NCBI GenBank assembly: GCA_018402085.1
Contig: JAGYJM010000002.1
Location: forward strand, 496,001 to 560,000
Source of the DNA: Flavobacteriales bacterium
GTDB taxonomy: Bacteria > Bacteroidota > Bacteroidia > Flavobacteriales_D > Sanyastnellaceae
DNA length: 64,000 nt
Reading direction: 5' to 3'
Shown here: piece by piece, positions 8,193 to 16,921 of the stretch
Numbering within the stretch: the stretch's first letter is position 1
How the letters are laid out: each line of letters begins with the position of its first letter
Made by a program: the position numbers and the translations under genes
The notes under the pieces: generated by a model
Databases searched by the model: none
The model's input: the letters and a program-made list of their open reading frames with translations, nothing else
Told to the model about the DNA's origin: nothing

Positions 8193-9108
8193 ATCGCAGT
8201 CCGCCAATGATGCGACCGTTGCTATCTATGCCAATGGCCGGAGCCGGAATTTTTATGAAGGCGAAGACATTTCTAAAGGCCCTGAACCAGGCCCGTCGTG
8301 CAGGCAGCGCATGCAGGTTCAGGTCAAGAGAGAGGTAGTATTGTCGAACCCTCGTAACATCCGGCGCTTCTGCGCCGTTATTCAATAAAGGAAAGGCATT
8401 TTCAGTACCGCCTGTCATACCCGAAGCGCTGTAGCCCAGCGCAAGGTCAAGCCACTTAGGCCATTCTCCTCCGTTCATCCAGTCATGCGGATTGCTGCAC
8501 AGCCAGTAAGCTTGTCCGTTGTAATCTTTCAGCATTTGCGCCGCAAATCCCACGCCGAGAAGGTCAGGTCGGTACTGGGCGTAGGGCGAAGGTAAAAAAT
8601 TGAATTTCATGCGAAGACGTTGCTCTTGCCACAAGATCTCCTGGCTGATGTAGAGCCCGCAACCTGCAGCATTTGCAATCGCATCGCCCGTTGAAAAGCC
8701 CCACCCTACTGAATATGCATCCATGAGTTCGATGGTCGTCAGGTAGGCGAGACTCGTCGCACTGCCAATCCACATGGCTTTACGAGGTGCAAGACCTGAC
8801 CAGCGTAAACTGCGGTCGCAGAAAGCGGAGACTTGATAAGCGGTAAGTGTGTGACCGAGCTTATCCATCTGGAGCCACTGCCTGTTGTCATTAAAAAAAG
8901 TGAACGGTTGACGCTCGTAATTGGCATACCACATGAAGTGCAGAGCTGTTAGTGAGCCTCCTGCGAGTACCGCTTCACCGATCATCAACGGAACAAGGCG
9001 ATCTTTTCGGATCAAGGTGGTATCGGCTCGCTCTTGCCCGTTCAGAGAAGTACACAGGAGCAAAGCAATGCAGACAGAAATCAGGCGTTCATGAAGAGAA
9101 ACAGACAT
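8191..9108 (-). CDS. DUF2279 family exported protein
   Basis: About 305 aa. The start at 9108 gives a signal peptide ending SLNGQ; the open frame extends further upstream to 9147. The conserved DUF2279 core is visible as KLGHTLTAYQVS, then helices with LMDAYSVGWGFSTGDAIANA and a terminal NPHDWMNGGEWPKWLDLALG segment. The family is predicted to be membrane associated and has no known activity. A GATG hairpin at 8358-8377 encodes GAEAPD in a linker (LLNNGAEAPDVTRV). A TATCTTCG box lies at about 9131-9138. Confidence 0.82.
   Translation of the reverse strand: MSVSLHERLISVCIALLLCTSLNGQERADTTLIRKDRLVPLMIGEAVLAGGSLTALHFMWYANYERQPFTFFNDNRQWLQMDKLGHTLTAYQVSAFCDRSLRWSGLAPRKAMWIGSATSLAYLTTIELMDAYSVGWGFSTGDAIANAAGCGLYISQEILWQEQRLRMKFNFLPSPYAQYRPDLLGVGFAAQMLKDYNGQAYWLCSNPHDWMNGGEWPKWLDLALGYSASGMTGGTENAFPLLNNGAEAPDVTRVRQYYLSLDLNLHALPARRAWFRAFRNVFAFIKIPAPAIGIDSNGRIIGGLR
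8358..8377 (-). repeat. GATG hairpin (CGGCGC-AGAA-GCGCCG-GATG)
   Basis: Perfect copy, sense orientation in the DUF2279 gene, identical over 20 nt to those at 3340 and 38676; encodes GAEAPD. Confidence 0.9.
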
Positions 9109-9190
9109 GCGTAACTGAGCCCGGTTGGAGGCCGTTCGAAGATACACATTTAAGCTTGCGGCGCAGCGGTGCAGGTCTTATGATTTCGAG

Positions 9191-9198
9191 TACATTTG
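9191..9198 (+). promoter_or_regulatory. -7 box TACATTTG of the hybrid kinase gene
   Basis: Exact TAnnTTTG match 18 nt upstream of the ATG at 9217, implying a leader of about a dozen nucleotides. Confidence 0.55.
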
Positions 9199-9216
9199 TT
9201 TGGCTGAGACTTAAAA

Positions 9217-11427
9217 ATGCTGAAACGCGAAGCTTATTCACGGAGTTATTTATTATTTCTGACCACGGCGTTCGTTCTGATGATCGTGAGCCAGGGGGTG
9301 ATTCATTTTTTACTCTCAGACCAGGAAGACGCGGGGCGTGAAATCAATGTAGCCAGTCGCCAACGCACACTTGTGCAGCAGATCGCGAAGCTCTCATTGG
9401 AGATTCGCGATAAAAACGAGCGAGGAGTCACCGTAAAAGAAGAGGTGAAAGAGCTCAAAGTGCTCTACAGTCGCTGGGAATCTAGCCAGCGGGCACTCTT
9501 GCAAGGCAGTGATTTCTACAAGATTGACGGCGATAAAAGCGCCCGTATCGAAGAACTCTATAAAAATGTAAATCCACTCTACTTTGATATTAAAGAGCAG
9601 GTCACGGAGGTGATCAAAAAAGAAGGTGAAGAATGTGATACGGCCATTGAGGTGATTCTGCAAAAAGATGACCCCTACCTCGAAGCAATGAATGCCGTAG
9701 TGCATGCCTATACCACGGAGCAATCAGAAAAAGTGCGGAGCCTGCGGCTCATTGGCTGGGGGTTAACAACCATTACCTTGCTGGCGCTCGTGGTTGCTCT
9801 GCGTTTTATTATTCGTCCGGTGCTTCAGCGCCTGAGAGAGCAGAACGAAGAACTGGTTGAACTGAATGCAAATCTTGAAAAAGCCGGGCGTATCAAGTCT
9901 GATTTTCTCGCCAATATGAGCCATGAGGTGCGCACACCGCTTAACGGAATAGTAGGGATGGCGGATGTACTCAACCACACCGTGCTCTCGGATGAGCAAC
10001 GAGAGTATGTGCAAACGATTCAACGCTCAGGATCAACGCTCATGCATACGCTCAATGATATTCTGGACTATTCGCGCATAAAGAGCGGACAACTGGAATT
10101 GGTAAATGAAGCCTTTGATCTCTACACGACCCTCGATGAGGTGATAGACATGATGCGGCCGCTGGCGGTAGAAAAGAAACTTGAACTGATGCTCTACGTT
10201 GACCCCGCTGTACCGGTTGGGTTGAGCGGTGATGGCACAAGGCTTAAACAGGTGTTGATCAACCTGTTGAATAACGCCATTAAATTCACCGAGAAAGGCG
10301 AAGTTGTGGTGAAAGTAGAGCACGTTTTAAAGGAAGAAGAATTTCATCAACTCCGGTTTTCCATTGCAGATACAGGCATCGGATTACCAAAAGATGAAGT
10401 GGAGCAGCTCTTTCAGTCATTCACACAAGCCGATACATCCAATAGCCGCAAGTACGGAGGAGCCGGGCTGGGGCTTGCCATCTGCAAGCAGATTGTTCAA
10501 TTGATGGGCGGGCGAATCTGGGCTGAAAGTGAAGAGGGGAAAGGCAGTACTTTCTGCTTTACGTTTGTTGCCGAGCAACTCGAGGCCGATGGCACATCGC
10601 TCGATATAGGAGGTGTTCAGGGCATGAAAGCTCTGATCGTTGACGACAATACCACCAACCTGAAGATTCTCGTAAAGCAACTGGGTCACTGGGGGGTTCA
10701 GGCGACACCGTTCAACAGTCCTGAACTCGTGATAGAAGTACTCGACAGTCTCGCAAAATTCGATTTTTGTATTCTCGATATGCAGATGCCGGGTATTGAT
10801 GGAGTAGAGCTCACGCGGCGCATTCGTGCGCACTACACCGATAGTGATCTGCCCATTATTGTGCTGAGCAGTGTGGGAGACGGAATAGCCTCTGATGCTA
10901 AAGGGAGCTGGAACCACTACCTGGTGAAACCTGTTCAGCCAAAACGTCTGCTTTCGGTGCTTTCTGAGATAGCCGGAAGGGAAGGAGCGCGAAGCAATCG
11001 AAGCAAACAGCGTGTGTCGGGAACCGCGGGTTCAGTCAAAGACCGGAAGCTTGATATTCTGCTGGCAGAAGACAATGAGATGAACCAGGCCGTGCTCAAG
11101 CGTAACCTGCGCAATAACGGCTACCGCCATGTGACGGTACGCAGCGGCGCAGAGGTTTTGGAAAAGCTCGCCGGACAAACCTTTGATGTCATCTTGCTCG
11201 ACCTTGACGGGGAGGCCACCCGCAGCATTGAAACGGTGGCAAAGATCCGCAAGTTGCTGAATGAAGAAAAGCTGCCATTGCTGGTTGGAATGTCGGCTGA
11301 TCAAAGCGCGTCACTGCGGCAACAGTGTTTCAGGGCAGGCTTTGATGACGTGCTGCATCTGCCTGTTGACCAGGAAGCCTTCAATGCCTTTCTCATGGAG
11401 TGGTTTCCGAAGCTGGAAGACTCCTGA
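9217..11427 (+). CDS. Hybrid sensor histidine kinase with two receiver domains
   Basis: 736 aa. TM1 is at about 11-33, then a periplasmic helical sensor starting INVASRQRTLVQQIAKLS, which resembles the PilJ/NarX-type N-terminal sensor, then TM2 at about 178-198. HisKA follows with the phospho-accepting His236 (NMSHEVRTPLNG), then HATPase_c (N-box NLLNNAIKF, G1 DTGIGL, G2 GGAGLGL). The first receiver starts near residue 470 (ALIVDDN) with its Asp in CILDMQMPG. The second receiver starts near 612 (LLAEDNEMNQ) with LLDLDGEA, so the acceptor Asp is kept but the usual following MPxMDG is lost. It is a single-gene unit; its partner is not adjacent. Confidence 0.9.
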   Translation: MLKREAYSRSYLLFLTTAFVLMIVSQGVIHFLLSDQEDAGREINVASRQRTLVQQIAKLSLEIRDKNERGVTVKEEVKELKVLYSRWESSQRALLQGSDFYKIDGDKSARIEELYKNVNPLYFDIKEQVTEVIKKEGEECDTAIEVILQKDDPYLEAMNAVVHAYTTEQSEKVRSLRLIGWGLTTITLLALVVALRFIIRPVLQRLREQNEELVELNANLEKAGRIKSDFLANMSHEVRTPLNGIVGMADVLNHTVLSDEQREYVQTIQRSGSTLMHTLNDILDYSRIKSGQLELVNEAFDLYTTLDEVIDMMRPLAVEKKLELMLYVDPAVPVGLSGDGTRLKQVLINLLNNAIKFTEKGEVVVKVEHVLKEEEFHQLRFSIADTGIGLPKDEVEQLFQSFTQADTSNSRKYGGAGLGLAICKQIVQLMGGRIWAESEEGKGSTFCFTFVAEQLEADGTSLDIGGVQGMKALIVDDNTTNLKILVKQLGHWGVQATPFNSPELVIEVLDSLAKFDFCILDMQMPGIDGVELTRRIRAHYTDSDLPIIVLSSVGDGIASDAKGSWNHYLVKPVQPKRLLSVLSEIAGREGARSNRSKQRVSGTAGSVKDRKLDILLAEDNEMNQAVLKRNLRNNGYRHVTVRSGAEVLEKLAGQTFDVILLDLDGEATRSIETVAKIRKLLNEEKLPLLVGMSADQSASLRQQCFRAGFDDVLHLPVDQEAFNAFLMEWFPKLEDS

Positions 11428-11726
11428 TCGGAAGGAGACTGACGCGCTCCTCCGCTGCCTTGTTCAGATGGGCTGCCGCATTCTTCAGGTCGCTTTCGAA
11501 GATTACATACCTCCATGCATCAGCATGTAATAACAGCTTAACTCGTTCGCAGCCGAGAAACCTCCGGAAGCCCGGAGAAAGATATCACTCATTTGGCTTT
11601 TTTATTATCCAAAGCCGGAATCACAGTTTGTCTACCGATCATCAGACTTCAGTGCCGCTTAACATTTTTTGAACATCGGCCGGGATTTGTCCGTTTGAAA
11701 GAAGCTACATTTAGCGATTGGGTGAT
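11428..11726. other. Intergenic region before the exporter operon
   Basis: No gene seen. It holds a 6-4-6 hairpin at 11562-11577 (CTCCGG-AAGC-CCGGAG) without a T-run and without GATG, and a weak promoter-like TACATTTAG at 11706-11714 just upstream of the exporter operon. Confidence 0.5.
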
Positions 11727-12422
11727 ATGATAGAGCTGAAGCAAATTCGAAAGTCGTACAAGGTAGGCAGCGGTCAACTGGAAGTGCTCAAAGGCATTGA
11801 TCTGAAGATCGATAAAGGCGAACTGGTATCCATTATGGGGTCTTCCGGTTCCGGTAAGTCCACCTTGCTCAACATACTCGGGCTCCTCGATAGCTTCGAT
11901 CAGGGAAGCTACCACATAGACGGTATGTCGATGGCAGGATTGAGCGAGACTCAAGCCGCACGCTATAGAAGTCGTTACCTCGGGTTTGTGTTTCAGAGTT
12001 TCAATCTGATCAATTTCAAAAATGCCGTCGAGAACGTAGCATTGCCGCTGTATTACCAGAAGGTGCCTCGTAAAGAACGCAACGCAAAAGCGTTGGAATA
12101 TCTTGACCAGGTCGGGCTTGCTGATTGGGCGACCCACCTGCCAACGGAGATGTCAGGCGGACAAAAACAGCGGGTGGCGATTGCACGTGCCCTGATCACC
12201 GAGCCACGTCTTATCCTTGCAGATGAACCTACCGGTGCGCTCGATTCTAAAACGAGCGACGAAGTCATGAATGTGCTTCAGAAAGTCAATGATACCGGAA
12301 TGACGGTCATTATTGTTACACATGAAAACGAAGTGGCGGCGCGCACTCAAAGGGTAATCAGGCTTCGCGACGGGCTGATTGAGTCTACCGGACGTGAAGC
12401 AGAAGTCACTAAAAGAGTCTGA
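11727..12422 (+). CDS. MacB-type ABC transporter ATP-binding protein
   Basis: 231 aa, soluble nucleotide-binding subunit of a MacB/LolD-type mechanotransmission ABC system. Walker A is GSSGSGKST, the signature is MSGGQKQR, Walker B is [12 protein letters not shown] and the H-loop is IIVTHE, so it should be active. The start at 11727 (MIELKQIRK) is preferred; an in-frame TTG lies 9 nt upstream. It is the first gene of a four-gene operon with two FtsX-type permeases and a periplasmic adaptor. Such systems move substrates from the periplasm or inner membrane outward; the substrate here is unknown. Confidence 0.92.
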   Translation: MIELKQIRKSYKVGSGQLEVLKGIDLKIDKGELVSIMGSSGSGKSTLLNILGLLDSFDQGSYHIDGMSMAGLSETQAARYRSRYLGFVFQSFNLINFKNAVENVALPLYYQKVPRKERNAKALEYLDQVGLADWATHLPTEMSGGQKQRVAIARALITEPRLILADEPTGALDSKTSDEVMNVLQKVNDTGMTVIIVTHENEVAARTQRVIRLRDGLIESTGREAEVTKRV

Positions 12423-12424
12423 GT

Positions 12425-13651
12425 ATGTTCGATAAGGATAAGTGGCTCGAAATATTTCATACCATCCTGAAGAATCCGCTTCGAACGATTCTTACAGGTA
12501 CCAGTGTGGCGCTCGGGCTCTTTATTCTTGTAGTGATGCAAGGTCTGGGCTTCGGACTCCAGAAAGGGGTGTTTGAAACCATTGAAGATGACGCCATCAA
12601 TTCGATCTGGGTACGAAGTGGTCGAACCAGTATCGGTTACAAAGGACTGACGCCCAATCGCAGCATCGATTACCAGAACCGCGACCTCGAATGGACCGTC
12701 GATAATCAGGAAGACGCTCCAGCCTTCACCGGAAGGGTAGGCTTCTGGAGTGCCCAAATGGTATATGGAAGCGAGTCGATGAGTTTTGGCATTCGTGGTG
12801 TTCACCCGGGTCACCAGGTGCTTGAGCGCACCACCCTGGTGGCAGGGCGCTATATTAATGAAGGAGACATGCTCGATGACCGAAAAGTAGCCGTGCTTGG
12901 TCAAACAATTGTAGATGACCTCTTCAAAGGAAAAAGTCCTGTGGGAGAATACCTGTCGATCATGGGGGTGCAGTTCAGAGTCGTTGGTTTCTACGATGAC
13001 AAAAACAGCCGCTGGGAGAACAGACTGGCGATCGTGCCCATATCATCGGCACAGAAACTCTTTGGTAAACGCGATGAACTCGATATGTTCATGATCTCTA
13101 CCGGAACGGCGAGCCTCGAAGAAACCCAGGAGATGGCACAAGAAATTGAAGCTCATCTGAAAAACGTACACCGTGTGCATCCGGAAGATAACAGGGCAAT
13201 CCGAATCCGGAACAACAACGAAGAGTTCAAGCAGTTTATGGATGTATTTTTCGGCATCCGTCTCTTCATTTGGGCCATCGGGTCGTTCACCCTCCTCGCA
13301 GGGGTCATCGGCGTAGCGAATATCATGTCAATTGTCGTCAAGGAACGCACCAAAGAGATTGGCATCCGAAAGGCACTTGGCGCCACTCCTATGACCATCC
13401 TCAGCCTGATCATTCAGGAGGCCGTGTTTCTTACCTTCGTTGCAGGGTGCCTCGGATTGCTGGCAGGGGTGCTCACGCTCGAGTATTCTGCAGGAATGAT
13501 CGAACACGAGTTTTTCAAAGATCCCGAAGTTGATTTTAAAGTTTGCCTTATCGCGATGATCATATTGACTGTCGCCGGGGCCTTGTCAGGTCTGATTCCT
13601 GCGCTTCGCGCAGTGAGTATTCGCCCCGTAGAAGCACTAAGAGATGAATAA
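12425..13651 (+). CDS. MacB/FtsX-type ABC permease 1
   Basis: 408 aa. TM1 is at about 19-42, followed by a MacB periplasmic core domain of about 220 residues, then three C-terminal TM helices of the FtsX domain, with the conserved VKERTKEIGIRKALGATP coupling segment. It begins 2 nt after the ATPase gene and ends 2 nt before a second, similar permease. The N-termini of the two (MFDKDKWLEIFHTILKNP and MFDRDRWLEILQVVLRNP) show a tandem duplication. A heterodimeric permease is inferred, instead of the MacB homodimer with a fused ATPase. Confidence 0.9.
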   Translation: MFDKDKWLEIFHTILKNPLRTILTGTSVALGLFILVVMQGLGFGLQKGVFETIEDDAINSIWVRSGRTSIGYKGLTPNRSIDYQNRDLEWTVDNQEDAPAFTGRVGFWSAQMVYGSESMSFGIRGVHPGHQVLERTTLVAGRYINEGDMLDDRKVAVLGQTIVDDLFKGKSPVGEYLSIMGVQFRVVGFYDDKNSRWENRLAIVPISSAQKLFGKRDELDMFMISTGTASLEETQEMAQEIEAHLKNVHRVHPEDNRAIRIRNNNEEFKQFMDVFFGIRLFIWAIGSFTLLAGVIGVANIMSIVVKERTKEIGIRKALGATPMTILSLIIQEAVFLTFVAGCLGLLAGVLTLEYSAGMIEHEFFKDPEVDFKVCLIAMIILTVAGALSGLIPALRAVSIRPVEALRDE

Positions 13652-13653
13652 GA

Positions 13654-14913
13654 ATGTTTGATCGCGATCGCTGGCTTGAAATATTACAAGTAGTACTCCG
13701 GAATCCTGTGCGTGCAGTGCTTTCAGGCCTCGGCGTGAGCTGGGGAATTTTCATGCTCATCATTACCATCGGTTCTACCAACGGACTTCAGAACGGTATC
13801 AAAGCCGATATGAGCAACCGCGCCGAAAACAGTATGTTTCTCTGGACCATGCGCACCAGTATGGCACACAAAGGATACAAGAAAGGACGAAGGTTCGAGC
13901 TGGATAACAGCGATGTCAGGTACCTGAAGCAAAATGTGACCACCATTGAAACCGTGTCACCTCGTATTCAATTAGGCGGTTACAGAGGTTCCAATAATGT
14001 AGTTCGCGGCGTCAATACCGGCGCTTTCAATATTTATGGAGATACTCCTGCGTACATCAATATTGAACCGATTGATTTATACAACGGTCGCTACCTTAAT
14101 CAGGCTGACCTCGATAAAGAGCGGAAGATTTGCGTGATTGGCCAGAGATGCTACGAAGTACTCTTTCCTGATGGCGAAGATGCGGTTGGTGAATACATCC
14201 GTATCAATGGTGTGAGTTTCATGGTGGTGGGCGTTTATAAGTCGTATCGCACCGGGGAAGATGCAGAAGAATCAACCCAAAGTATTTTCGTGCCACTCAC
14301 CACCTTCCAGAAAGCATTTCATTACGGAGACGAAATTGGATGGCTCTCTATTCTCATCAAAGATGGAATGAATGCAGATGTGGCCTCAAATGAAGTCGTC
14401 TCTGTGCTCAAAGAACGCAAAAGCGTTCACCCGGATGACCCGCGCGCATTCGGACACTGGTCAATGGCCGAAGAAATCGAAGAAATGGATCAGATTTTTA
14501 CCGGCTTTGATTATGTTTCTGTTGTTTTTGGCGGACTTGTACTGCTTGCAGGGGTGATTGGTATAGTGAACATCATGTTGATCACTGTGAAAGAGCGAAC
14601 AAAGGAGATCGGTATTCGACGTGGTATCGGGGCAACCCCAATGGCTGTGATCGGTCAGATCGTGGCTGAAACCGTTTTTCTCACCGTGACGGCCGGATTT
14701 GCAGGCATGATCATTGGCGTGGGAGCGCTTGAAGCTGTCAGCGCACTGCTCGCATCTTCCGGAGACGCAGGGTCGTTCCGAAATCCCGAAATCGATGCTC
14801 TATCGGTTCTGCTGATTCTGTTGATTATGATTATTATGGGGGCCTTCGCCGGATTATTGCCTGCTTCGCGCGCCGTATCTATAAAACCTGTTGATGCCCT
14901 GAGGGCCGAATAA
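13654..14913 (+). CDS. MacB/FtsX-type ABC permease 2
   Basis: 419 aa paralogue of the permease just upstream, with the same layout: N-terminal TM, MacB-like periplasmic domain and a three-helix FtsX domain (VKERTKEIGIRRGIGATP). It differs most in the periplasmic region, as expected if the two form a heterodimer with unequal contacts to the adaptor. The stop is 10 nt before the adaptor gene. Confidence 0.9.
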   Translation: MFDRDRWLEILQVVLRNPVRAVLSGLGVSWGIFMLIITIGSTNGLQNGIKADMSNRAENSMFLWTMRTSMAHKGYKKGRRFELDNSDVRYLKQNVTTIETVSPRIQLGGYRGSNNVVRGVNTGAFNIYGDTPAYINIEPIDLYNGRYLNQADLDKERKICVIGQRCYEVLFPDGEDAVGEYIRINGVSFMVVGVYKSYRTGEDAEESTQSIFVPLTTFQKAFHYGDEIGWLSILIKDGMNADVASNEVVSVLKERKSVHPDDPRAFGHWSMAEEIEEMDQIFTGFDYVSVVFGGLVLLAGVIGIVNIMLITVKERTKEIGIRRGIGATPMAVIGQIVAETVFLTVTAGFAGMIIGVGALEAVSALLASSGDAGSFRNPEIDALSVLLILLIMIIMGAFAGLLPASRAVSIKPVDALRAE

Positions 14914-14923
14914 TTTTGAAACT

Positions 14924-16036
14924 ATGAATAAAGGCTGTTTATATGCCCTGATCATCTTTGTGGTGCTCGTTCTGGCCGGTGCGGGAGCAACGCTCTATTA
15001 CTTGAAAGCCAAAGAAAACCAAGGGCCACAGAAGTTTGAAACTGAACAACCGGAGGTTCGCAATGTGGTGCTTAAAACCGTCGCAAATGGCAGTGTGCAA
15101 CCCCGCCAGGAGGTAGAGATCAAACCACAGATTAGCGGAATCATTTCTGAGATTTTCGTAGAAGCCGGTGACATAATAGATGAAGATCAACTCATCGCAC
15201 AAGTAAAGGTAGTGCCCAATATGGTCAGCCTCAGCAACGCTGAAAACCGAATGGAACGCGCTAAAATTGCCCTTGATAATGCAACGATGGATTACGATCG
15301 CAACAAACAACTGCTCGATAAAGGTGTGATCGCTCCCGCTGAGTTTCAACAGTTCGAAATCGCCCGACGACAGTCTCTTGAAGAACTGAATGCTGCAGAA
15401 GACAACCTGTTGATCGTTAAAGAGGGCGTCGCACGCCGGTCTGGTGGCAGCACCCTTACTAAGATTCGCTCAACGGTTTCCGGAATGGTGCTCGATGTGC
15501 CCGTAAAAAAAGGAAACTCGGTTATTGAAGCCAATAATTTCAATGACGGTACCACGATCGCATCCGTAGCTGATATGAATGACCTCATTTTTGAAGGAAA
15601 ACTAGATGAATCTGAAGTAGAAAAGCTCAGCCAGGGCATGGATCTCATCCTGACCATTGGTGCCATCGAAGGCAAAAACTTTAATGCCGAACTTGAGTAC
15701 ATCTCACCCAAAGGTGTGGAAGAAAATGGAGCGATCCAATTCCAGATTCGCGCTGCAGTCAAACTGAAAGAAGATGAGTTTATTCGCGCAGGCTATAGCG
15801 CAAATGCGGATGTCGTACTCGATAGACGAGATTCTGTGCTGACCATTAGCGAAAGTGTGGTGCAGTACAACCAACAACAAAAACCCTTCATTGAGGTCGA
15901 AATTGGCGAGAATCAGTACGAAAAACGCGACGTTGAACTGGGGCTTTCTGATGGCCTCTTTGTTGAAGTGCTCAGTGGAGTTGGCAAAGAAGATAAGATC
16001 AAACAATGGAACCGACCGACAAGAGAACGACCATGA
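14924..16036 (+). CDS. MacA/HlyD-type periplasmic adaptor
   Basis: 370 aa. A single N-terminal membrane anchor (about 5-27) is followed by a lipoyl half-domain (VQPRQEVEIKPQISGIISEI), a coiled-coil hairpin (about 100-165), the second lipoyl half (KIRSTVSGMVLDVPVKKG) and a beta-barrel domain. This is the MacA-like membrane-fusion subunit that would link the two permeases to an outer-membrane channel. No TolC gene is in this operon; the nearest, at 16922-18334, is on the other strand with a different transporter. Confidence 0.9.
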   Translation: MNKGCLYALIIFVVLVLAGAGATLYYLKAKENQGPQKFETEQPEVRNVVLKTVANGSVQPRQEVEIKPQISGIISEIFVEAGDIIDEDQLIAQVKVVPNMVSLSNAENRMERAKIALDNATMDYDRNKQLLDKGVIAPAEFQQFEIARRQSLEELNAAEDNLLIVKEGVARRSGGSTLTKIRSTVSGMVLDVPVKKGNSVIEANNFNDGTTIASVADMNDLIFEGKLDESEVEKLSQGMDLILTIGAIEGKNFNAELEYISPKGVEENGAIQFQIRAAVKLKEDEFIRAGYSANADVVLDRRDSVLTISESVVQYNQQQKPFIEVEIGENQYEKRDVELGLSDGLFVEVLSGVGKEDKIKQWNRPTRERP

Positions 16037-16048
16037 CCCGGGTTTTCC

Positions 16049-16056
16049 TACTTTTG
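16049..16056 (+). promoter_or_regulatory. -7 box TACTTTTG, leaderless-type promoter
   Basis: Exact TAnnTTTG match ending 5 nt before the ATG at 16062. The start of transcription would fall at or within a base or two of the start codon. Confidence 0.55.
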
Positions 16057-16061
16057 CCGCT

Positions 16062-16823
16062 ATGGCTTTGATAGAAGAAATGGAGCGCTCCGGAAACTGG
16101 TTGTTTCGCTGGAGAAGCTTTTTACCCCTGATCCTGTATGTGCTTGCACTGGTCGTTATGATCGGAGGCTGGGATCGCCACATGAACCACGCTGAATTAG
16201 GCTGGATCATCACTTGCCTCGTCGTGAGCTTTTTCGGACTGCTCATTAGGGCGCTGACCATCGGCTTCACCCCAAAAGGAACCTCAGGAAGAAATACGTC
16301 AGAAGGACAAGTCGCTGAAAGCCTCAATACTCGAGGGGTCTACTCATTGGTGCGCCACCCGCTTTATCTCGGTAATTTCTTTATGTGGCTCGGCATCATT
16401 ATGTATACGGGCAACTGGTGGTTTACAAGCGTTTGCACCCTCCTCTTCTGGGTCTACTATGAGCGCATCATGTTCGCCGAAGAAGCGTTTCTCAGAAAGA
16501 AATTCGGGGGCGACTATCTGCGCTGGTCAAAAGATACCCCGGCGTTTTTCCCAAATTTCAAGTCTTATCGAAACGCCGGTATTCCGTTCTCTTTTAAAAA
16601 TGTGCTGAAGCGCGAATACAATGGCTTCTTCGCCGTTTTCGTCAGTTTCACATTTATCAACGCGGTCAAAAACTACCTCGATTATCAGGTCTTCGAACTC
16701 GATTTCATCCTTGACCGCTTCTGGCAATATGCACTCCCCGTAGCTTTTATCATTTTCATTACCCTCCGCACTTTGAAGAAGCGCACCAATGTGCTTGATG
16801 TGGAAGGTCGTGAGTATGTATGA
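16062..16823 (+). CDS. Integral-membrane methyltransferase (isoprenylcysteine/phospholipid MT type)
   Basis: 253 aa with about five to six membrane helices. The C-terminal half has the ICMT/PEMT-type SAM-binding signature: YSLVRHPLYLGNFFMWLG, then YYERIMFAEEAFLRKKFG. Relatives methylate lipids or lipid A phosphate, or prenylcysteine; the substrate cannot be told here. A start at 16062 is supported by its own TACTTTTG -7 box 5 nt upstream, so it may be transcribed apart from the exporter operon that ends 25 nt earlier. Confidence 0.8.
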   Translation: MALIEEMERSGNWLFRWRSFLPLILYVLALVVMIGGWDRHMNHAELGWIITCLVVSFFGLLIRALTIGFTPKGTSGRNTSEGQVAESLNTRGVYSLVRHPLYLGNFFMWLGIIMYTGNWWFTSVCTLLFWVYYERIMFAEEAFLRKKFGGDYLRWSKDTPAFFPNFKSYRNAGIPFSFKNVLKREYNGFFAVFVSFTFINAVKNYLDYQVFELDFILDRFWQYALPVAFIIFITLRTLKKRTNVLDVEGREYV

Positions 16824-16837
16824 TGTGTTTTTTTCTA

Positions 16838-16878
16838 CCGCGCGAAACCTGTCCCGATTTATCGGGAAGCGCGGGATG
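16838..16878 (+). repeat. Compound GATG hairpin with nested stem
   Basis: Outer arms CCGCGC/GCGCGG followed by GATG, as in the 20-nt family, but the loop is expanded to 25 nt and carries its own palindrome, CCCGAT-TT-ATCGGG. It lies between two convergent genes. Confidence 0.7.
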
Positions 16879-16921
16879 GATAATGATCGCTTGAACTTAT
16901 CAGAACTGATACCTGAGAACG

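Noticed and set aside
11562-11577. 6-4-6 hairpin CTCCGG-AAGC-CCGGAG as another family member
   Set aside because: The loop does not end in AA and the flank is AAAG, not GATG; kept apart from the family.
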